Shown here in pieces: positions 33,742-41,885 of a stretch of DNA of 64,000 nucleotides. Within the stretch, counting starts at the first letter, position 1, and every line of letters starts with the position of its first letter. Under the pieces are notes generated by a model, which had not been told where the DNA came from, made no database searches, and saw only the letters and a program-made list of their open reading frames with translations. Both the position numbers and the translations under genes were made by a program. Source of the DNA: Candidatus Zixiibacteriota bacterium (GTDB taxonomy: Bacteria; Zixibacteria; MSB-5A5; GN15; JACZUZ01); assembly GCA_024280775.1 (NCBI GenBank), contig JAJRPM010000010.1, forward strand, positions 1 through 64,000, given 5' to 3'.

Positions 33742-34677
33742 ATGGCGAGATACGTTAAATCTACCAAAGGAACTGGACTAACCGGCGGAAGCAGTAAGGC
33801 CCTAGTGAGGAAGCGTAAAGTTTCTTTGCGTCAAGCTAGTGTTCGGTCTATTGGTATTTGCGGGGTCGGGCTGATTGGTGGCTCTATTGCTGAGCGCCTG
33901 AAAAGCAAGTGTTCAGCTTTGAAGATTGTTGGACATGATAGAAAGCCTGTTCTTAGAACCGCTCTTTCGCAAAAGGTAATTGATAGTGTTGCAACTCCAA
34001 TTGAAATGTTAGGTGATTGCGATTTGATAGTTCTATCGGCGAACCCGTCGACTAACCAGACTATACTCCGCGCTCTAAGTAGGCGCAAAACCGAATCGGC
34101 TCCATTGATAATCGATACAGGTTCTACCCAAAGCGGGATTGCAGAGTTGGCTGATTCACTAAAGTGGAACAATCAGGCGTGTTTTGTCGCAGGGCACCCG
34201 ATGGCCGGTAGAGAAATACAGGGAATAGAGAGCAGGCTACAGAATCTTTTCGAAGAGCATCCGTTTTTCTTTGACAGGTCTGTTGCTCTGAACTCACAGC
34301 AAAGAACAATTCTGGATTGGTTTACCGGAGCGCTTGGTTCATTCACGATGTACGTTGACAATCAGGCGCATGACGAAGTAATGACGGACATTTCACACAT
34401 ACCTCAGTTGCTCTCGACAATCATGGGGGGCTTTGTAAGTCACTATGATAAACAGACGATCCACTTGGCCGGCACAGGTTTGCAATCAATGATTCGTCTT
34501 GGTGGCTCGCCATACAGTAACTGGCGGGATGTCTTTGAGGAAAACAGCGAGCGCCTGTGCGAGCGTCTGGATGTTTTGATTAGCGATTTGTCTCTTGCGC
34601 GTGAAAGAATTCAAGCTGGCGAATCATTGCAGGATAGTTTTAAGAAAGCCAAAAGGGGTTATTCATGCTTGTGGTAA
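33742..34677 (+). CDS. tyrA: Prephenate/arogenate dehydrogenase
   Basis: A 311-residue NAD(P)-dependent enzyme of tyrosine synthesis. After a 35-residue basic extension comes the Rossmann motif ICGVGLIGGSIAERL; then LIVLSANPSTNQ, IIDTGSTQSGI, FVAGHPMAGREIQGI, ISHIPQLLSTIMGG with the catalytic His, and the C-terminal helical dimerisation domain. No ACT or mutase domain is fused; the mutase is encoded separately upstream. It overlaps the second DAHP synthase gene by 13 nt. Confidence 0.92.
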   Translation: MARYVKSTKGTGLTGGSSKALVRKRKVSLRQASVRSIGICGVGLIGGSIAERLKSKCSALKIVGHDRKPVLRTALSQKVIDSVATPIEMLGDCDLIVLSANPSTNQTILRALSRRKTESAPLIIDTGSTQSGIAELADSLKWNNQACFVAGHPMAGREIQGIESRLQNLFEEHPFFFDRSVALNSQQRTILDWFTGALGSFTMYVDNQAHDEVMTDISHIPQLLSTIMGGFVSHYDKQTIHLAGTGLQSMIRLGGSPYSNWRDVFEENSERLCERLDVLISDLSLARERIQAGESLQDSFKKAKRGYSCLW

Positions 34678-35678
34678 TGAAATCCAGCGCATCTGTTGAA
34701 ATGGTTGATGCGGTAGTTAAGGCTGTTGCCGATATGGGCCTCAAGGCGCATCCGATTCCCGGGGCCAATCGCACCGCGATTGGAATCACTGGCAACAAGG
34801 CGCAAGTCAATGACTCCCAACTACGAGCTTTGGCTGGAGTTGAAGACTTGGTGCATGTTACTGCGCCATACAAGTTGGTCGGTAGGGATTTCCATCCGCA
34901 GAGCAGTGAAGTTGTAATCGACGATGTAGTAATCGGCGGCAAAGAAATAGTGTTAATGGGCGGACCCTGTTCGGTTGAACCCTTGGAGATTACACTAGAG
35001 ATAGCCAAAGCTGTGAAGAACGCCGGTGGTAAAGTATTTCGCGGCGGCGCATTCAAACCGCGAACTTCGCCGTATTCTTTCCAGGGCTTGGGAGAAGAGG
35101 GGCTCAAGATATTGGCCCAAGTGCGTCAGGAGACGGGGCTGAAGATAATCACTGAGGCGATTGACCCTGAGAATCTCAAATTGGTTGCGGAGTACACAGA
35201 TATTATTCAGATTGGCGCGCGTAATATGCAGAATTTTTCTTTGTTAAAGGCCGCCGGTAAGTCTGATAAGGCGGTGATGATAAAACGTGGTATGTCCAGC
35301 ACTGTTGATGAGTTGCTGATGGCCGCTGAGTATGTGCTGGCTGGCGGTAATGAGCGAGTGATATTGTGTGAGCGTGGGGTCAGGACTTTTGCGGCGCATA
35401 CACGTAATACTTTGGACCTGTCGGCAATACCATATGTCAAAGCCAGGAGTCATCTGCCGATAATTGCAGATCCTAGTCATGGCACAGGTGTCAGGGAGAT
35501 GGTTGCGGCGCTTTCGCGCGCCTCTATTGCCGTTGGCGCTGATGGATTGATTCTTGAGACTCACATTCAACCTGACAAAGCGCTCTCTGATGCGTTCCAG
35601 ACTATCACTACAGAAGAGTTCAGCTCTGTTGCGAAAGAATCTGCAGAGATTGCGCACATCATGGGACGAAAACTATAG
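34665..35678 (+). CDS. aroF: DAHP synthase, type I-beta, copy 2
   Basis: A 337-residue paralogue of the enzyme at 30854, with the same architecture: N-terminal regulatory domain (MLVVMKSSASVEMVDAVVKAV) and barrel motifs GGPCSVEP, RGGAFKPRTSPYSFQGLG, IIQIGARNMQNFSLL, KRGMSSTVDELL and DPSHGTGVREM. All active-site blocks are intact, so both copies should work. The regulatory domains differ much more than the barrels, which suggests different effectors (inference). It overlaps tyrA. Confidence 0.94.
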   Translation: MLVVMKSSASVEMVDAVVKAVADMGLKAHPIPGANRTAIGITGNKAQVNDSQLRALAGVEDLVHVTAPYKLVGRDFHPQSSEVVIDDVVIGGKEIVLMGGPCSVEPLEITLEIAKAVKNAGGKVFRGGAFKPRTSPYSFQGLGEEGLKILAQVRQETGLKIITEAIDPENLKLVAEYTDIIQIGARNMQNFSLLKAAGKSDKAVMIKRGMSSTVDELLMAAEYVLAGGNERVILCERGVRTFAAHTRNTLDLSAIPYVKARSHLPIIADPSHGTGVREMVAALSRASIAVGADGLILETHIQPDKALSDAFQTITTEEFSSVAKESAEIAHIMGRKL

Positions 35679-35684
35679 CTATTT

Positions 35685-37052
35685 ATGAAGACACTTAAAC
35701 CACATAGAAAAATACAGGGTTCACTTTCACTGCCTGGGGACAAGTCGATTTCCCACCGCGCTGCGTTGCTTGCGCTTATGTGCGGGGAGCCGGTTAGGAC
35801 GCATAACTATTCAGATGGCGCGGACTGTGCGTCCTCGCTTAAGGCTGTTGAAGCGCTTGGATGCAAGGTAGAGCAGGACGGAGCTAACACTTTGCTTATC
35901 CTGCCGGCGGAAACTTTGACTACTGAGACCGCGAAAATTGATTGCGGTAATTCCGGCACAACTGCGAGATTGCTGGCCGGTATATTATCAGGCTTGGATA
36001 TTACAGCGGAAATCAGCGGCGATGAATCTCTAAGCCAAAGACCGATGAAGCGAATCGTGGAGCCTTTGCGCGAGTTAGGCGCCAGATTCAAAAGTGTGGC
36101 AGACGGTGAGTCTGATAAAGAACCCTCTTCATTGCCCTTGGCTATTCTCGGTGGGGCGCATGGTGACATTGAATATCGAATGCCAGTCGCCTCGGCTCAG
36201 GTCAAATCCGCGATTCTTTTCGCGGCTTGCGCCGGTGGTGGTCAGGCGGCGATAATTGAAGATGTGCGCACGCGCGATCATAGTGAGCGAATGCTACAAC
36301 ACTTTGGCGCCACGATTGAAACACAGCATCCGCGTGTTGAGTTAAAAGAAGATGAAAGAGACCCGCGTAAGAAGACACGCACTGTGCTCGATGATTGGAA
36401 GTTGCGCATTGTCGTAAAAGGTAACGGCAAGCTCTCAGGTGGCGATGTGGATATTCCAGGTGATATTTCTACAGCCGCATTTTTCTTTGCCGCGGCGGCA
36501 ATTGGCAAAGGCGAGGTGACAATTGAAAACCTTGGTTTGAATCCAACCCGCACAGCTTTTCTGGACCATCTCAAGGCTATTGGTTGTGAAGTGCATGTTG
36601 AGAACCGGGTAACGATTTCTGAAGAGCCTCGCGGCACAGTTACTGTCAAGGGGGGCAAACTCAAGGGACGGAAAATCTCCGGAGCCTTGGCGGCGCAATT
36701 GATTGATGAAATTCCAATAGTAGCGGTGATGGCCTGTTTTGCCGAAGGAGCTACACTCATTCGCGATGTCGCAGAGTTACGTGTCAAAGAGTGTGACAGG
36801 CTTGAGGCGTTGATTGAGAATCTTCGCTTGATAGGCGCTAAGGTCGGTTCTGTTGAAGAGGACGGAATTGTAATTGAAGCCAAAGGCGAGATGCAACCGG
36901 CAGACTTTGTTTCACACGATGACCACAGAATTGCGATGGCCTTGTCGATTGCGTCGTTGTTTTTGGCAGGTGAGTCTACAATAGACAATGCGGAATGTGT
37001 GGCTGTTAGCTGTCCCCGATTTTATGAAATGTTGGATTCTATTAAACATTAA
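35685..37052 (+). CDS. aroA: EPSP synthase (3-phosphoshikimate 1-carboxyvinyltransferase)
   Basis: A 455-residue two-domain enzyme joining shikimate 3-phosphate and PEP. Conserved blocks are LPGDKSISHRAALLA, DCGNSGTTARLLAGILSG, SLSQRPMKRIVEPLRELGA, MPVASAQVKSAILFA, the catalytic-Asp block LIDEIPIVAV, VKECDRLEALIENL and SHDDHRIAMALSIA. There is a charged insertion (KEDERDPRKKTRT, around residue 225). It starts 6 bp after the DAHP synthase stop. Confidence 0.96.
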   Translation: MKTLKPHRKIQGSLSLPGDKSISHRAALLALMCGEPVRTHNYSDGADCASSLKAVEALGCKVEQDGANTLLILPAETLTTETAKIDCGNSGTTARLLAGILSGLDITAEISGDESLSQRPMKRIVEPLRELGARFKSVADGESDKEPSSLPLAILGGAHGDIEYRMPVASAQVKSAILFAACAGGGQAAIIEDVRTRDHSERMLQHFGATIETQHPRVELKEDERDPRKKTRTVLDDWKLRIVVKGNGKLSGGDVDIPGDISTAAFFFAAAAIGKGEVTIENLGLNPTRTAFLDHLKAIGCEVHVENRVTISEEPRGTVTVKGGKLKGRKISGALAAQLIDEIPIVAVMACFAEGATLIRDVAELRVKECDRLEALIENLRLIGAKVGSVEEDGIVIEAKGEMQPADFVSHDDHRIAMALSIASLFLAGESTIDNAECVAVSCPRFYEMLDSIKH

Positions 37053-37074
37053 GAAACGTCTTAGCTAGAGCGAG

Positions 37075-37995
37075 ATGAGTGACGATAATCGCATGGCAAC
37101 CAATGTACAAGTTCTCCCAATGATTGATTCCAAAGACACGACCAACAAGAGATATACTTTTGGGTTGCTTGGTGAACAGGTTGATTATTCACGTTCCCCC
37201 GAGATCTTCCAAAGTATTTTTGCAGTAGATAATGTTTGTGGCTCGTTTGAAATTATCAATTGCCGCATCGAGGATTTGAAAAGTCAACTGGAAGAGTTAC
37301 GAGGTAAAGGCTTCGATGCGCTTAGTGTGACGATACCACACAAAGAAGCAATTGTTCCATTCCTGCAGAAGACAGACAAAATCGCGAGGGCGTTACGTTC
37401 GGTAAACTCGGTGAAACTCACCGACACTGGCGCCTGCGGGCTTAACACTGATTCTTACGGATTCGCTCAACCGTTGCTACCCTATGCAAGTGAGCTAAAG
37501 GGCAAATTAGCTTTGGTGCTTGGCGCGGGCGGGGCCGCTCGTTCGGTGGCTTATAGTTTGGCGTTGGATTCTGAGATTGGCTCCATAGAATTTTGCAGTC
37601 GAAGCGCTGCGCGTTTGGAGAAGAGCGCTTCTATGTTGACGGAGATATTTCCCCGGCTTCAGATTAGCACAAGAGTATGGGAGCCAACGAGTAGACTTTC
37701 CATTGATTCGAAAGTCGGAATTGTAGTAAATGCAACTCCGCTGGGTGGACCGAATGTTCCTATGCCAAGCGTCTGTGATTTGTTTGAAGGATTTAGCGGC
37801 GGAGAGATTTTCTACGATTTGAATTACAACGGCGATGATTCGATGAAGGCCGCCGCGGAGAAACATTGCCGGGTTGCGTTGGACGGTCTGCCAATGTTGA
37901 TACATCAGGCTCTGCGAAGTTACTATCTATGGACCGGAAGTAGTATTAGCTTCGACGATGTGAACGCCCGGATTTCCAATGATGAAGCAAAGTGA
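37075..37995 (+). CDS. aroE: Shikimate dehydrogenase
   Basis: A 306-residue enzyme that reduces 3-dehydroshikimate with NADPH. After a 25-residue extension come the shikimate-binding YSRSPEIFQSIF, the catalytic lysine in LSVTIPHKEAI, RSVNSVKL, GLNTDSYGF with the substrate Asp, and the nucleotide loop VLGAGGAARSVAYSL, then NATPLGG and DLNYN. The C-terminal GLPMLIHQALRSYYLWTG is typical. It overlaps aroK by 17 nt. Confidence 0.94.
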   Translation: MSDDNRMATNVQVLPMIDSKDTTNKRYTFGLLGEQVDYSRSPEIFQSIFAVDNVCGSFEIINCRIEDLKSQLEELRGKGFDALSVTIPHKEAIVPFLQKTDKIARALRSVNSVKLTDTGACGLNTDSYGFAQPLLPYASELKGKLALVLGAGGAARSVAYSLALDSEIGSIEFCSRSAARLEKSASMLTEIFPRLQISTRVWEPTSRLSIDSKVGIVVNATPLGGPNVPMPSVCDLFEGFSGGEIFYDLNYNGDDSMKAAAEKHCRVALDGLPMLIHQALRSYYLWTGSSISFDDVNARISNDEAK

Positions 37996-38584
37996 CATAC
38001 AGGTTGGCGATTCATCTGACTATGACCGTACACGGATAGTTTTTCTGACGGGTCTTTCCGGGTGCGGCAAATCCACTATCTCTGTTGAGTTAGCGCACGT
38101 AATGAAAAGAGAGTGTATTGATACCGACGAGCGCATTACCGAGCGAGAGAACAGGTCGATTCGAGAGATATTTGAGACTCAAGGAGAGAGGCGCTTTCGA
38201 GAGATCGAAACACAAGTGATTCAGGAGATTGTCGAGAATTGTACTGCAGAGGATGCAAACAAATATGTCGTAGCTCTTGGAGGCGGCGCTTTGATGTCCC
38301 AGGAGAACGTCGCCTGTGTCAAAAAGGCGGGACTGCTGGCTCTGCTAGAAGTTAGTTGCTCAGTTGCCGCTGAAAGATTGCAGGGACTCTATGACAGGCC
38401 GCTGGCGCTCGATGATAAGGGAAAGTTGTTATCTGTTGAAAAGCTTAGCGATCGGCTTGCAAGGTTGTTAGAGGATAGAAGTGAAGGTTTCTCTCAAGCA
38501 GATTTTGTGGTCAATAGCGGTACAAATTCGATTGTCACTACTTGCGAGAATATCCGCAGTTATGTTGAGTCTTTGGCGCTATAG
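37979..38584 (+). CDS. aroK: Shikimate kinase
   Basis: A 201-residue P-loop kinase that phosphorylates shikimate. The Walker A motif is GLSGCGKST, the shikimate Asp lies in CIDTDERITE, RRFREIETQVI carries the arginine, VVALGGGALM the GGG loop, and LYDRPLAL the lid arginine. The start overlaps aroE; a second ATG at 37982 is possible. Confidence 0.92.
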   Translation: MMKQSDIQVGDSSDYDRTRIVFLTGLSGCGKSTISVELAHVMKRECIDTDERITERENRSIREIFETQGERRFREIETQVIQEIVENCTAEDANKYVVALGGGALMSQENVACVKKAGLLALLEVSCSVAAERLQGLYDRPLALDDKGKLLSVEKLSDRLARLLEDRSEGFSQADFVVNSGTNSIVTTCENIRSYVESLAL

Positions 38585-38608
38585 AAGGCTTTCGAAGAGT
38601 GTGAACAG

Positions 38609-39709
38609 ATGAAAAAGAGCGAATCAATCCTTGTAGGAAGCGGTAAGAGACAATACCCCGTGTTGTTCACCGAAGGCAAGTGTATTCCCGAATCTGTAAG
38701 CGCCCTTACAGCATCATCCCAGTCAGTGATAATTATTGCTGATGCTACGGCGCATGCGCTATACCAAAAACTTATTGCCAAGGTTCTCTCCAAGATCGGA
38801 AAGCGCGCTAAGCTTATAACCATTCCCAGCGGTGAGCGCCATAAGAATGGCAAACACCTGCTTGGATTACTCGAGTCAGTAATAGCGCTGGGAGTTGATC
38901 GCTCAGCGACAATAGTCGCCTTTGGGGGCGGCGTGACCACTGACATTGCAGGATGTCTCGCGTCAATGCTTTTGCGTGGGGTAAAGTGGATTGCAATTCC
39001 CACTACATTTCTGGGCATGGTCGATGCGGCAATTGGCGGTAAGACCGGAGTTAATTCCGAACTAGGCAAGAATCTGATAGGAACATTTTGGCCTCCCCAA
39101 GCGGTGATTGTCTCACCGGATTTCATTCGCACTCAGCCACGTGGAGAGTTCAAGGATAGTATTGCTGAGGCGGTAAAATATTTTGCTATTCAAAGAAAGC
39201 CCTCGTTGAAGGACCTTAAGCTATTACAGAAAGGTTTCCCTGAGCATGACTCAGAGCTTTCGATGAAGATTATCGGACAGTGCGTTCGCATTAAGGCCGG
39301 AATTGTAAGGGCCGATGAGCGTGAGAGCGGTGTGCGCGCATTTTTGAATTTCGGCCATACGATTGGGCATGCTCTGGAATTCTGTGGTTCGTATCGCTAC
39401 ATTTCGCACGGACGAGCAGTGGCCGCCGGAATGGTTGGGGCCATTTCCCTCTCGTTGAAGCAGGGGCTGAAACTCTCTCCGGCTGTTGTTGAACTTCAGG
39501 AGTATTGCATTGAGCTTGCCTCGGGTCGGAAAGTAACAATAGAGTTGAGTGAGGCGCTTACGGCATTGCAAAATGATAAGAAGCGAAAACGTGGTAAACT
39601 GATGTTTGTGCTTCTCAAAGAGATTGGCAAGCCATATCTTAGTCCGGCGCCAAATAGCCGAGAATTGAGACAGACGGTGGACTTGTCAATAGGCGCTCTT
39701 GTCGATTGA
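38609..39709 (+). CDS. aroB: 3-Dehydroquinate synthase
   Basis: A 366-residue NAD- and divalent metal-dependent cyclase converting DAHP to 3-dehydroquinate. It shows IPSGERHKN, FGGGVTTDIAGCLASMLLRG, IPTTFLGMVDAAIGGKTGVN, KNLIGTFWPPQAV, the glutamate in DSIAEAVKYF (metal ligand) and FLNFGHTIGHALE with metal histidines. Its length is normal. Confidence 0.95.
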   Translation: MKKSESILVGSGKRQYPVLFTEGKCIPESVSALTASSQSVIIIADATAHALYQKLIAKVLSKIGKRAKLITIPSGERHKNGKHLLGLLESVIALGVDRSATIVAFGGGVTTDIAGCLASMLLRGVKWIAIPTTFLGMVDAAIGGKTGVNSELGKNLIGTFWPPQAVIVSPDFIRTQPRGEFKDSIAEAVKYFAIQRKPSLKDLKLLQKGFPEHDSELSMKIIGQCVRIKAGIVRADERESGVRAFLNFGHTIGHALEFCGSYRYISHGRAVAAGMVGAISLSLKQGLKLSPAVVELQEYCIELASGRKVTIELSEALTALQNDKKRKRGKLMFVLLKEIGKPYLSPAPNSRELRQTVDLSIGALVD

Positions 39710-39720
39710 GAGAGATTATT

Positions 39721-40152
39721 ATGAAACGAATTCTAGTTGTTAATGGGCCTAATCTGAACTTGCTGGGTTCTCGTGAGCCGGAGATATATGGATCAGAGGG
39801 GCTGAAGGATCTCGAAGAACGAATCATAGCTCGGGGCGCTGAGCTTGGAGTAGAGATTGAGTTATTTCAGTCGAATTCCGAAGGCGAGATAATTGATAAA
39901 CTTCAATCAGCTTCGGGGAAATGTGATGGAATTATCATCAACCCTGGTGGACTGACTCATTACAGCGTATCCCTGCGTGACACTTTGTTGGCGTTGAAAC
40001 TCCCAGTTATTGAGGTGCATATTTCCAATATCTATGCGCGGGAGGAATTCCGGGCGAAGTCGGTTATTGCTGATATTGCGCTAGGTCAAATAAGTGGCCT
40101 GGGTCTTTCCGGGTACTTATATGCGTTGGATCATTTTGCCTCAATGAAGTAG
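39721..40152 (+). CDS. aroQ: 3-Dehydroquinate dehydratase, type II
   Basis: The ATG at 39721 (143 residues) is chosen over a TTG at 39706. The dodecameric type II enzyme motifs are complete: VVNGPNLNLLGSREPEIYG with the catalytic Tyr, FQSNSEGEIIDKLQ, IINPGGLTHYSVSLRD, and EVHISNIYAREEFRAKSVIA with the catalytic His. It dehydrates 3-dehydroquinate between the AroB and AroE steps. Confidence 0.95.
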   Translation: MKRILVVNGPNLNLLGSREPEIYGSEGLKDLEERIIARGAELGVEIELFQSNSEGEIIDKLQSASGKCDGIIINPGGLTHYSVSLRDTLLALKLPVIEVHISNIYAREEFRAKSVIADIALGQISGLGLSGYLYALDHFASMK

Positions 40153-40156
40153 CGTC

Positions 40157-41815
40157 ATGGCCCCATTGCCGCTATTTCAAAAGTTTGTTCTTCTTATCCG
40201 CCGAATAGATATCCGTAGTTCTGCGAGGTTGCTCCTATTGGTTTGTGTAACCTGTGTCGTTACGTCCTCCTGCAATCAGCCTGCGCAAACCGAGGCCGCG
40301 GCTTCAAGTTTTTGTGATAGTCTCGAGGCGGAATTTGAATCAGCAAATGCTAGTATAGGCGTATCCCTTTGGCGGAATCTTCGAGATGGTTCAAGCTTAG
40401 AATCGCTACGCTTAGCGCGGCAAGTTTGGTACGAGCGTCTAAACAGCATGGGCGCTTTGGGACGAATAGACAAATATCAAAGAGTATCCAAGGACTCTCT
40501 GACGATTCAACGGCTACAGGTTTCACGCAAGAGAATTCTCGGGGCTTTGCTTGAGAACGATCCAGATATCTCTCTGATTACTGATAGCCTGAGGAGAGAG
40601 GCGCTAGTTGAAGTTGCGACTCCTCCGGCGTCATTTTCAGTTTTGGCAACTGACACTATACCACTTCTGTATCGCCGTAGAGAGGTCTACCATCAACTCG
40701 TTGGCGCAAGACGTGACTTTTCATCAGCGATAACCAGACTCGCTCGCTTAAGAAATCAGAGTTGCCAAAAGCTGGGTTACAATTCATTATTGGATTTGAA
40801 TCTTGAGCTGAGCGGTTTAACGAAAGATGATCTGAATCAGACTTTGGCGGAAATCGACTCTACAACAGTCGGCCGGTACAAGGGGCTGTTGAAACGCATC
40901 GCAGATACTCTGTCTCACCGCAGTCTCGAAGAGGCGGACCTGTACTTTTACGAATACAAAATAGCGAGTAGATACAGGCGGGATTTCTCAAGGTCCAAAG
41001 CGTTGGACTTTGCGTTGAAGACAATCAGCGATTTGGGTATAGATATACGTTACAGGTCGGTGTTTGTCGACTCGGGAGCTGGTTTGGCGGGAGCGCCGTT
41101 GTTGGTGGCTCCGCATCCTCCTGATGACATTCGTGTGTTATACAAGACGAGAGTTGAAGATGGGGCGCTGAAGGTTGGTTCTTATGAAATACCTGAGTTG
41201 TTGCTGAAACTTGGACAAAGTGTTCAATTGCTTTCATCGGAGAGTGAATCCTATTTATTGCGCGAGCCTGCCGAGCCGCTTTGGAGCAGGTGTAGCGGCG
41301 AGCTGTTTGTTTCACTGTTGAATAGAAGAGGATTGCAGAGGAAGTATGCGCGAATTCCTGAGGGACAATTCGATCAATATGAAGCAAGTGTCGGAGATGT
41401 ACGTTTATTACGCCTGAGAAGATTGTTGCTGATGGTGCGTCTTGAGTTGGAGCTATATGACAATCCTAATCGTGACTTAACGGAAGTGTATCACAAGTTG
41501 GTAAGCGAAGTTTTGCTGGTGAAACCTGACAAGCAATTTCAATACTGGACCAGTCGACGTGAATTGTTACTTGAGCCTGCGAGGCATTTTGCGCGGCTTT
41601 ACTCACAACTAATAGTGGCGCAAATCTATTCTACTGCGTTGCGAGAATATGGAGCATTGGCCAATAATCCTCAATTTGGCTCCTATCTTCAGAATGCCTA
41701 TTTTGCTTCGGGCTCCCGGATAGACTGGTCGGATTTGGTTCTTCTGGGAACAGGTGAGAGATTGGATTCGAAATACTTCCTGGATAGATTCGCGGTTGGC
41801 TCTCAGGCCAAGTAG
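40157..41815 (+). CDS. Lipoprotein related to M2 (ACE-like) peptidases, catalytic site lost
   Basis: A 552-residue lipoprotein: a hydrophobic segment ends in the lipobox VTSSC (Cys39). The body is helical. Around residues 310-400 it follows the M2 metallopeptidase layout (IRVLYKTRVEDG, then LLREPAEPLWSRCSGELF, matching the LLR and GE landmarks of ACE). At the zinc site HEMGH is replaced by LKLGQ, and the third ligand Glu, 28 residues after the first His, is Arg. It is therefore expected to be inactive as a zinc peptidase. It starts 5 bp after aroQ, at the end of the aromatic cluster. A binding or chaperone role is conceivable; none is shown. Confidence 0.65.
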   Translation: MAPLPLFQKFVLLIRRIDIRSSARLLLLVCVTCVVTSSCNQPAQTEAAASSFCDSLEAEFESANASIGVSLWRNLRDGSSLESLRLARQVWYERLNSMGALGRIDKYQRVSKDSLTIQRLQVSRKRILGALLENDPDISLITDSLRREALVEVATPPASFSVLATDTIPLLYRRREVYHQLVGARRDFSSAITRLARLRNQSCQKLGYNSLLDLNLELSGLTKDDLNQTLAEIDSTTVGRYKGLLKRIADTLSHRSLEEADLYFYEYKIASRYRRDFSRSKALDFALKTISDLGIDIRYRSVFVDSGAGLAGAPLLVAPHPPDDIRVLYKTRVEDGALKVGSYEIPELLLKLGQSVQLLSSESESYLLREPAEPLWSRCSGELFVSLLNRRGLQRKYARIPEGQFDQYEASVGDVRLLRLRRLLLMVRLELELYDNPNRDLTEVYHKLVSEVLLVKPDKQFQYWTSRRELLLEPARHFARLYSQLIVAQIYSTALREYGALANNPQFGSYLQNAYFASGSRIDWSDLVLLGTGERLDSKYFLDRFAVGSQAK

Positions 41816-41885
41816 TTGTCTTTAACCGCCGATGGCGTTACGCCTAGTATTTTCCCTGCATATTACAGAGACTGTTTCAGAGAAT

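Noticed and set aside
40157-41815. Active M2/M3 metallopeptidase
   Set aside because: No HExxH motif exists in the protein; the aligned position reads LKLGQ.
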